DNA of 5,111 nt, taken from contig CAMIWY010000130.1 of NCBI GenBank assembly GCA_946402595.1, positions 1-5,111 on the forward strand, given 5' to 3'. The position numbers were made by a program, and so were the translations under genes. Source of the DNA: an uncultured Clostridia bacterium (GTDB lineage: Bacteria; Bacillota; Clostridia; Peptostreptococcales; Anaerovoracaceae). This document shows, piece by piece, positions 1 through 4,516 of the stretch. Within the stretch, counting starts at the first letter, position 1; the number at the start of each line of letters is the position of its first letter. Below the pieces are notes generated by a model. That model ran no database searches. It was not told where the DNA came from and saw nothing but the letters and a program-made list of their open reading frames with translations.

Positions 1-677
1 CTTGGCTCTGACAGAGGGTCTCGGTCTGTCTTTGCCAAAGAGGGGTTTACCTGTGACTCTTCCTTCTTAGGTCCGCCCATGATTCGCCGCCCCTCTCTCG
101 GCTCCTCATCGTAGGCAGGCGGAAGACCTCGCTCAGGATCGGCCTGCATGCTCTCGTCTATTACCGGCATGCTCTCAGGAGCGGCCTCCCTGCTCTGATT
201 GCCGGCCTGCCCGCCTCTGAGGGCTTCCTTCACCGATTTGTCCTTCGGGAACATTCTCTCCTTGTCCTTTTGGATCTCCAGTGACACATCAGCGCGGTTG
301 ACTGTCGCCAGCTTGAAGCGCTCCGTGATCCTCTGGATCTTGCTTGCGTCCTCGGCTCTTGCGATGACATCCACCGCAGCATTAGGATCAGTGTTCTTCC
401 TGTCCTTCAGCACACAGTAGAGTACGCCGTAGCGTTTCGCCTCCTGTGAGAACTTCGCCAGATCCTTGTTTGTGATCGTGTAGACCTTGAGCTCCTTGCC
501 GGACTTCAGCATACTCGTCAGTCTCGCCTTTCCCTTCGTCTTCTGTTCCTGCTTGAGAGTCGCATACAAAAGAAGCGCTATGTTCTTAGCGCCCGCTCCT
601 GATATCTTAGCCGCGACCTCCACTCCTTCAAGTGACAGCCTCACGACCTGTTCAGCTGCATCTCCTCCCGGATTCAT
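1..677 (-). CDS. PcfB/DUF3801-family relaxosome-to-coupling-protein adaptor (3' end outside window)
   Basis: The frame is open from the ATG at 677 to the left edge, giving 225 residues and no stop, so the C-terminus is missing. The protein resembles the DUF3801/PcfB family: an N-terminal amphipathic segment (residues about 8-40), a basic KGKARLTSMLKSGK block (48-61) followed by LKVY (63-66), KRYGVLYC (81-88), and a FKLATVN segment near 121-127. After about residue 145 the sequence becomes polar, charged and low in complexity, as is usual for the family's variable tail. PcfB of enterococcal plasmid pCF10 is known to work with relaxase PcfG and coupling protein PcfC; a matching role here is inferred. 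The start is fixed by AAGGAGA eight bases upstream. An ATG at 685 is closed after three codons by TGA. The gene lies 17 bases after the preceding stop, so it is probably in the same operon. Confidence 0.88.
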   Translation of the reverse strand, partial: MNPGGDAAEQVVRLSLEGVEVAAKISGAGAKNIALLLYATLKQEQKTKGKARLTSMLKSGKELKVYTITNKDLAKFSQEAKRYGVLYCVLKDRKNTDPNAAVDVIARAEDASKIQRITERFKLATVNRADVSLEIQKDKERMFPKDKSVKEALRGGQAGNQSREAAPESMPVIDESMQADPERGLPPAYDEEPREGRRIMGGPKKEESQVNPSLAKTDRDPLSEP

Positions 678-694
678 TCAATCATCTCCTTCCT

Positions 695-991
695 CTACTC
701 GCCTTTCGGCTTTTTCCTGTTTCTTTTGCCTATCTCACTGACACTGCTGCGCCGCTCTTCGCTGTAAGGTGCTGTGAGCCTGATCTGGAGCCTCGTCTTT
801 TCAAGCTTATATGTCATGCTGCCGAAATCCTTATCCTCTTTACTCATGGTGCAGAGTTCAGGATGCTTCTTCGCAAACGCCTTCAGCCGCTTCTTCAGAT
901 CGGCGTTGAAAGTGTAGATGACTACAGGCCCGTCGGTCTCATCGAAACGGATAATCGTCTCTCTTTCTTCCTTCGATACTCTCTTGGCCAA
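695..991 (-). CDS. Small conserved-looking conjugation-module protein, 98 aa, TTG start
   Basis: This 98-residue protein has no named function that I recognise. It begins MAKRVSKEERETI, has a beta-like segment (GPVVIYTFNA, 21-30), a lysine-rich helix (32-43), then an IRLTAPYSEERR stretch (70-81) and a basic tail (RKKPKGE). From memory, similar small proteins sit between the relaxase and PcfB genes in Clostridia conjugative elements, so it is likely a relaxosome or transfer accessory, but that is inference. I see no signal peptide or membrane segment. There are two in-frame TTG codons, at 997 and 991. The strong SD AAAGGAGG (1005-998) directly abuts the first and lies six bases before the second, so 991 is chosen. 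The gene ends 17 bases before pcfB. The basic C-terminus and size would suit nucleic-acid or relaxase contact, but no catalytic motif is visible. Confidence 0.82.
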   Translation of the reverse strand: MAKRVSKEERETIIRFDETDGPVVIYTFNADLKKRLKAFAKKHPELCTMSKEDKDFGSMTYKLEKTRLQIRLTAPYSEERRSSVSEIGKRNRKKPKGE

Positions 992-997
992 ATGCAA

Positions 998-1005
998 CCT
1001 CCTTT
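998..1005 (-). promoter_or_regulatory. Strong Shine-Dalgarno that decides a TTG start
   Basis: The minus strand reads AAAGGAGG here. It is immediately followed by TTGCAT and then TTG at 991. Ribosome spacing (six bases) favours the second TTG over the TTG that touches the SD at 997. This removes two residues from the longest open frame and gives the MAKRV N-terminus. Confidence 0.75.
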
Positions 1006-1076
1006 CCTATGTCAGCACATTGTTTTTTGATACTTAATATGGCTGGTTGACCCGTATATCCATTTGTACATTTCAT

Positions 1077-1144
1077 CTGCAAAAAGCAATGTCACGACAT
1101 TCGATTCTGCGGAAATACGCCTCGAAACGGCACACTTTTTGCAG
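1077..1144 (-). repeat. 68-bp nested inverted-repeat element after the relaxase gene
   Basis: This lies in the 157-base gene-free spacer between the relaxase stop and the next start. Perfect 10-bp arms CTGCAAAAAG (1077-1086) and CTTTTTGCAG (1135-1144) enclose 48 bases. Inside are a second dyad, AATGTC-AC-GACATT (1088-1101), and a further arm made from TTCGA (1100-1104) with TCGAA (1122-1126) and GCG (1109-1111) with CGC (1118-1120) around GAAATA. One strand could therefore fold as an outer stem carrying two small hairpins. On the transcribed strand the 3' arm is followed by ATGAAATG and not a U-tract, so it is a poor intrinsic terminator. It could be an RNA processing or stability element, a protein-binding site, or a single-stranded DNA element used in transfer. 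I see no convincing promoter in the rest of the spacer. Confidence 0.75.
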
Positions 1145-1148
1145 GGTG

Positions 1149-2489
1149 CTACCTCGCTTTTTCACGCTGCCGGTCTCTGTCGATGATCTCGAGATTCTCC
1201 CGCACATGAGCCGAGCGCTCCTGCACCTGACCGCACACCTTCAGTTCTCTTCTGAGTTCCCTGATCTCTGTCGTCAGTTCCATCGCCTTCTCCCTCGCTG
1301 CAGCCTTCTCGCTCTCAGGCAGATCACGTCTCGCCCTGTTGCGCATATCGTTTCTGTATGCCAGCAGATCAGTCATCTTCGCTTCGATCTTCTCCATAAG
1401 CAGTGAAAGATCCTCGTCGGTGTTCACATGGTACTTGCAGAGCAGCTTTGCCTGCTCGGAGTACTGATCGCACTTCAGAATATCTTCCTTCAGCAGTATA
1501 TGGAGTTTTGTCGGGTTCTGCCGGTACTTCGGAAGATAACCCAGTTCGTAACAGTAGCGAAGATAGAGCTTCTCAAGTCCGCTCCGTCCCATGATGCGGT
1601 CGATGCGCCTGCGGAGATTGTAGTGTGCAGGCATCCGGTAATTCTGCCGCAGCCTCTCCTGTCTTACAGACGAATCATTCTCGTAGATGCGCCGTTCTAT
1701 AGCCTCGCGGGTGTAGTTCTCGCCAAGCTGATGGATTCGGATCGCCTTCTTCCACCCCGGCGGCGTGATCGTCCAGTACTTGCGCTGCGGATCGAAGCGG
1801 TAGTTGTATCCTCGTTTCCTGAGTTCTGACTTGAATTCCTCGATGGTCAGGCTGAGAGCGACGGATTCATCGATCGCCTGACGCGCAACGTTGTACCTTG
1901 TCGGCATGCCGGCCTTTTCCATCTTGTAAACATACTGGCTGACGCCTTTTCCCTTCGGATTCTCCACGATGGACAATCCGCGCGCCTGACAGATGCGGTC
2001 CGATGTCTCTCTGAGCTGCCTGTAGGTATCTTTGCAGTCGTGGAATTTCCCGCCGTCCTTGAAGGATACCGAGTTGATCACGATGTGGTTATGAACGCAC
2101 TTTGTGTTGACGTGTGTTGCGACCACCATCTGGAACCGGTCTCCCCATAGCTCCTTCGCCAACTGCACTCCGATGGCATGCGCCTCATCCGGCATGACCT
2201 CGCCTTCTCTGAAGCTCTGGTAAGCATGATAGGCGACATTGCCGTCATACTTGCCGAATCTCATCTTGACCGTATCGAACTGATCCCGGGCAAACTCCAC
2301 GCTGCAGTTGATGCCGGATGTGTAGTAGAATTTTTCCGTCTTGTCCTCATTGGTCGTATATGCAATCACGTCCTGCAGAGCCTGCTTTTCCGGCTCGGTG
2401 AACTCGCGCTCGGTCTTCTCCGGATTCGCAATATACTCAAGCGGGCTTCCGGCCTTGCCCCGTATGTTCCATATCTTCGTGACAGCCAT
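1149..2489 (-). CDS. MobP-type relaxase / mobilisation nuclease (Relaxase domain family)
   Basis: This 446-aa protein is the predicted oriT-nicking enzyme that starts conjugative DNA transfer by a tyrosine transesterification. The N-terminal 180 residues carry the relaxase fold: MAVTKIWNIRGK, then LEYIANPEKT (17-26) with Tyr19 as one candidate nucleophile (Tyr55/56 are alternatives), an AYHAYQSF block (86-93), and the metal-binding three-histidine motif H126-x6-H133-N-H135 in THVNTKCVHNHIVINS (125-140). The position that is often Asp in this motif is Asn here. The middle region (about 185-300) is basic, with DPQRKYWTITPPGWKKAIRI (233-252). The C-terminus (about 360-446) is a charged, heptad-like helical region that probably contacts partners. 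The start ATG shares one base with the mobC stop (TGATG), and AAGGAG lies about nine bases upstream within mobC, indicating translational coupling. The length is typical of compact Firmicute MobP relaxases and it appears intact. Confidence 0.93.
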   Translation of the reverse strand: MAVTKIWNIRGKAGSPLEYIANPEKTEREFTEPEKQALQDVIAYTTNEDKTEKFYYTSGINCSVEFARDQFDTVKMRFGKYDGNVAYHAYQSFREGEVMPDEAHAIGVQLAKELWGDRFQMVVATHVNTKCVHNHIVINSVSFKDGGKFHDCKDTYRQLRETSDRICQARGLSIVENPKGKGVSQYVYKMEKAGMPTRYNVARQAIDESVALSLTIEEFKSELRKRGYNYRFDPQRKYWTITPPGWKKAIRIHQLGENYTREAIERRIYENDSSVRQERLRQNYRMPAHYNLRRRIDRIMGRSGLEKLYLRYCYELGYLPKYRQNPTKLHILLKEDILKCDQYSEQAKLLCKYHVNTDEDLSLLMEKIEAKMTDLLAYRNDMRNRARRDLPESEKAAAREKAMELTTEIRELRRELKVCGQVQERSAHVRENLEIIDRDRQREKAR

Positions 2490-2809
2490 CAGACATCACT
2501 CCTTTTCGGTCTGAGAAACGCTTTCTCGATAGCGTTCTGAAACGCTCTCCATTTTCTCGCCTCTGTCATGACAGCGATCATGTCAACCGAGTTGTCTGTC
2601 TTCATGGCGACCTCGTCGATCTTGTCGGCGAACTCGCGGATGATCTCCATCGCCGCAAAGAACCTCTCGTCTACCACCACAGGAGCCTTATTCATGATCA
2701 AGCTGCGTATATATGCCGAGTCAGACATGCACGCAGCTGCGGCTCTCTCCTGCAGCGTATTGAATTCCTCATCGCTCAGTCTCAAATGTTTCTCTCTGCT
2801 CATCTTCAT
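2489..2809 (-). CDS. mobC: MobC-like relaxosome accessory protein (ribbon-helix-helix)
   Basis: This 106-aa protein has EKHLRLSDEEFNTLQERAAA (6-25) followed by SDSAYIRSLIM (29-39). That is the beta-strand plus two-helix layout of ribbon-helix-helix proteins of the MobC type, which bind oriT and help the relaxase melt or nick it. The C-terminal half (50-100) is helical and includes REFADKIDEVAMKTDN and a W/F-containing segment. It ends basic (RPKRSDV). The family call rests on this pattern plus its position directly before, and overlapping, the relaxase gene. Start choice: the frame is open to a GTG at 2842 (117 aa), but that codon has no SD and sits inside a dyad. The ATG at 2809 has AGG five bases upstream and AAAGGAG further out; the ATG at 2803 is a third option. 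As RHH proteins often self-regulate, binding to its own upstream region is plausible. Confidence 0.85.
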   Translation of the reverse strand: MKMSREKHLRLSDEEFNTLQERAAAACMSDSAYIRSLIMNKAPVVVDERFFAAMEIIREFADKIDEVAMKTDNSVDMIAVMTEARKWRAFQNAIEKAFLRPKRSDV

Positions 2810-2833
2810 CTCATCCTGCTTCTCCTTTCCATC

Positions 2834-2853
2834 GTGGTCCACATTGTGACCAC
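2834..2853. promoter_or_regulatory. Dyad at mobC 5' end, candidate MobC operator
   Basis: The plus strand reads GTGGT-C-CACA-T-TGTG-ACCAC, a nearly perfect dyad centred on 2844 with one extra C on the left arm. It lies about 25 bases upstream of the preferred mobC start and covers the alternative GTG start. It contains the GTCCACA heptamer found twice more in the upstream region. A role as a repressor or relaxosome binding site is inferred. Confidence 0.5.
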
Positions 2854-2904
2854 ATCATCATTTCTTCGGTCAGGCGGGGGTTTGGGGGCTTGCCCACCAA
2901 GGTT

Positions 2905-2930
2905 GCCAGGGCGTTTGTGGACGCTTTGGC
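2905..2930. repeat. 10-bp inverted repeat / hairpin within candidate oriT
   Basis: GCCAGGGCGT (2905-2914) and ACGCTTTGGC (2921-2930) surround a six-base loop, TTGTGG. As duplex DNA the arms match at eight of ten positions. As single-stranded plus-strand DNA, the two remaining positions become G-T wobbles, so all ten can pair. The asymmetry suggests the plus strand folds better than the minus strand, where the same positions become A-C mismatches. That is a useful hint about which strand is handled single-stranded. Confidence 0.7.
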
Positions 2931-2999
2931 AGTGCTTGTTATTTCGATGCGACGACCCTTCTCCCCCTGTGTCGCCCATTTTGTCCACAACAGCCGGTC

Positions 3000-3452
3000 T
3001 TACCGTTCCTGTTCTCTGCCATCTTTTTCCGGCATATATCTGACAACCTGGATGCCGTCATCTGTGCGGTAAAACATCTCCGGCTTATCAAATTTCCGCC
3101 TCATTTCTTCTGCAAGATCGTCAGGCAACGACAAAAAAGTCTCGCTTTCAACAGGTGCGTAGCATATAAAAAACGGACCTGCAATTGCGTCCTGCACGCG
3201 TCCGTCTTCATCAAATATCGCCCTGCTCGGCGGCAACCTCATCAGCTTTCCTTCGTCATTTACGATCAGTGCCAGGTCGTCATACCTTGGATCATCTTCC
3301 GAATGGAATGGAAAATATTCCTGAATCAGACCTCCGACTACTGTCTGCATCGACCGCAGATTATCCTCGATCTCGGTCACCTCAGCACGCTCACCCGGCC
3401 TGCAGACGACCACCCTGATCATGTTCTGCCTCTCATTTTCTTCCTGAGTCAT
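3000..3452 (-). CDS. DUF3846 domain protein
   Basis: This 150-aa protein matches the DUF3846 family by its signature blocks: MIRVVVCRPGE (11-21), a LRSMQTVVGGLIQEYFPF stretch (32-49), DDLALIVNDEGK (58-69), LPPSRAIFDEDG (73-84), IAGPFFIC (90-97) and FDKPEMF (121-127). The family is common in Firmicute conjugative elements and their phages, but its biochemical role is unknown to me. Start choice: the ATG at 3452 has GGGAGG nine bases upstream. The frame extends to 3533, but that would read through a terminator hairpin and gives an atypical N-terminus. An internal ATG at 3422, with AGAGG six bases upstream, would start right at the conserved domain and is possible. The gene is the first after the 3490-3519 terminator and the last before the candidate oriT. 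I cannot point to a clear promoter. Confidence 0.88.
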   Translation of the reverse strand: MTQEENERQNMIRVVVCRPGERAEVTEIEDNLRSMQTVVGGLIQEYFPFHSEDDPRYDDLALIVNDEGKLMRLPPSRAIFDEDGRVQDAIAGPFFICYAPVESETFLSLPDDLAEEMRRKFDKPEMFYRTDDGIQVVRYMPEKDGREQER

Positions 3453-3489
3453 ACGCTTTGTCCTCCCTTCTTTCGGTTTGTAAGCATAC

Positions 3490-3519
3490 AAAAAAGACGC
3501 AACCGGTATTGGCTGCGCC
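3490..3519 (-). terminator. Rho-independent terminator of the accessory gene cluster
   Basis: On the minus strand GGCGCAGCC (3519-3511) pairs with GGTTGCGTC (3504-3496), nine pairs with two G-U wobbles, around the loop AATACC. It is followed at once by TTTTTT (3495-3490). It lies 27 bases after the stop of the zinc-ribbon gene and 38 bases before the DUF3846 start, so it should end the upstream transcript. Partial read-through or attenuation into the transfer genes is possible. Confidence 0.82.
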
Positions 3520-3545
3520 TGTATGTAACACATCGTATTCTGAAT

Positions 3546-3839
3546 CTATCTGAAATATTTGCCTATGTTATCCTTATACACAAAGTCTGTCGTGCCGCCG
3601 CATGATCTGCACTTGAATGAGCGATATCCGAACCCCTCTCCGCATCCACCGAAGCCAGACTGCAGATCATCAGAGCCGCAGAAAGCGCACTTTGCTTCAG
3701 CCTTTCCATCTCGATCATCGACCGGCCTGTGCTGCCCGTAATTCGGTAATCCTCTCATATCCGGCCTGCCGGAGCCGCTGAAAGTGAGATCCACTCTCTT
3801 CGAATCCGCTTCTGTCATAACCCATTTCCCATCTGCCAT
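3546..3839 (-). CDS. Small zinc-ribbon protein, 97 aa, unknown function
   Basis: The protein starts MADGKWVMTEADSKR and has two cysteine pairs: C51-A-F-C54 (KCAFCGSDD) and C77-R-S-C80 (FKCRSCGG). A further Cys66 lies in the glycine-rich stretch between them (GFGGCGEGFGYRSF). This is the pattern of a four-cysteine zinc ribbon. The N-terminal half is polar, with PNYGQHRP (32-39), and has no recognised domain. Such ribbons usually bind nucleic acid or a protein partner; no more specific role can be claimed. Start choice: AGAGGAG (3852-3846), which overlaps the stop codon of the upstream gene, lies six bases before the ATG at 3839. The longer GTG start at 3866 lacks a good SD. The gene is probably translated in series with the 221-aa gene upstream, and the transcript ends at the terminator just downstream. 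Confidence 0.8.
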   Translation of the reverse strand: MADGKWVMTEADSKRVDLTFSGSGRPDMRGLPNYGQHRPVDDRDGKAEAKCAFCGSDDLQSGFGGCGEGFGYRSFKCRSCGGTTDFVYKDNIGKYFR

Positions 3840-3845
3840 GCCAGA

Positions 3846-3852
3846 CTCCTCT
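3846..3852 (-). promoter_or_regulatory. Shine-Dalgarno overlapping upstream stop codon
   Basis: The minus strand reads AGAGGAG, six bases before the ATG at 3839. It shares two bases with the TAG (3853-3851) of the 221-aa gene. The arrangement supports the 97-aa start over the GTG at 3866 and suggests coupled translation. Confidence 0.65.
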
Positions 3853-4516
3853 ACTTCAGATGCCACATTTCTCCGTTAGGCATTTTTCTGACATCACCCG
3901 GATATACTTCGATGATCTCTCCTGTAAGATCGCGGACTACAGTCTCTTCCCAGTATCTGTAATCTGCATCATCGCCTTCTTCATACCATCTGCTGAAATA
4001 CAATTTATCACCGTCTCTCAGATAGAAGCTGTCATGGTCACCCATCTCAAACTGTGTCTTCTCTGGCCAGATGATCTCGAATTCATTTGTGCCTACGCAC
4101 TGTCTTGTGAGGGTGAGCGGCGCTGTATCCAGATGCAGATTATAGCAGTTCTTGACGCAGCTGAGCGGCAGTTCTTCAATTATATCGATCTCATGACTGT
4201 TGCAATCAAACCGAAGTATCTGTATCAGACTCTTCAGAAAATCCACACTCAGGATATAGATGCTGCCATCATGGTAGACCGGTTCAGCAGGATAGATACC
4301 CGGCTGCTTCGGCACTGGTCTGTATATTTCACCGTCAGGATAATGGATCAGGCAGAGATTCCTGCCCTCGACATCCTGCCCCTCTTTGAACACTTCCTCT
4401 GCCTCATACGGATCTCCGTGCTCGTAGCTGATCCCGTAATACCATTCATCTGTTCCGTAAGGTATCAGTTCTATATATGTTATTCCGCCGATTTCTATCG
4501 TTTTCATATTATTCAT
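3851..4516 (-). CDS. Uncharacterised beta-rich acidic protein, about 221 aa
   Basis: I do not recognise this protein. It begins MNNMKTIEIGGITYIELIPYG and is rich in Asp, Glu, Tyr and Trp. The pattern is mostly short beta-strands and turns: EPVYHDGSIYILSVDF (78-93) followed by ILRFD (100-104) and IDIIEELPL (110-118) resembles a beta-propeller-like blade, and LRDGDKLYFSRWYEEGDD (166-183) looks like another. There is no signal peptide or membrane helix, so it is probably cytoplasmic. Start choice is uncertain: ATGs at 4528, 4516 and 4507 are all in frame. 4516 is used because GGA lies seven bases upstream; it overlaps the previous gene by eight bases, while 4507 would start one base after that gene's stop. 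Tight packing with both neighbours implies one transcript. An accessory or immunity-like partner role is only a guess. Confidence 0.72.
   Translation of the reverse strand: MNNMKTIEIGGITYIELIPYGTDEWYYGISYEHGDPYEAEEVFKEGQDVEGRNLCLIHYPDGEIYRPVPKQPGIYPAEPVYHDGSIYILSVDFLKSLIQILRFDCNSHEIDIIEELPLSCVKNCYNLHLDTAPLTLTRQCVGTNEFEIIWPEKTQFEMGDHDSFYLRDGDKLYFSRWYEEGDDADYRYWEETVVRDLTGEIIEVYPGDVRKMPNGEMWHLK

Larger units (their letters stand above)
2834..2990. other. Candidate origin of transfer (oriT) region
   Basis: This stretch between the DUF3846 gene and mobC has no convincing gene, and its structure fits an oriT. Going up the plus strand it contains the 2834-2853 dyad, two G5 tracts split by TTT (2876-2888), a GGGC-TT-GCCC dyad (2886-2895), a 10-bp hairpin (2905-2930), a GCGAC/GTCGC pair (2949-2953 and 2971-2975), and GTCCACA heptamers at 2837-2843 and 2983-2989 with the reverse copy at 2916-2922. 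Placement next to mobC and the relaxase gene is the usual place for oriT in such modules. GCTTG occurs in both orientations-of-interest contexts on the plus strand: at 2934-2938, ending eight bases past the hairpin, and at 2888-2892. Either could be near the nick, but I cannot assign nic from sequence alone. I found no clear -35/-10 promoter here. Confidence 0.62.

Noticed and set aside
1077..1144. Reading the inverted repeat as an intrinsic terminator for the relaxase transcript
   Set aside because: The loop is too long and the 3' arm is followed by ATGAAATG on the transcript, not a U-tract. The T-run lies inside the stem.
1047..1829. Plus-strand frames antisense to the relaxase gene (1047-1406, 1428-1829, 2178-2540)
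   Set aside because: They are mirror frames of a clearly real relaxase with conserved motifs; none has a good ribosome site or a recognisable domain.
2806..2988. 60-codon minus-strand frame overlapping the oriT region and ending in ATGA with the mobC start
   Set aside because: It starts with GTG without an SD, its composition follows the structured G/C-rich DNA (PKPPPDRR, GGQAPK), and it ignores the hairpin and G-tracts beneath. The ATGA overlap with mobC is suggestive but not enough.
3453..3533. 27-residue N-terminal extension of the DUF3846 protein
   Set aside because: It would be translated from the terminator hairpin and has no conserved-looking content. The ATG at 3452 has a strong SD.
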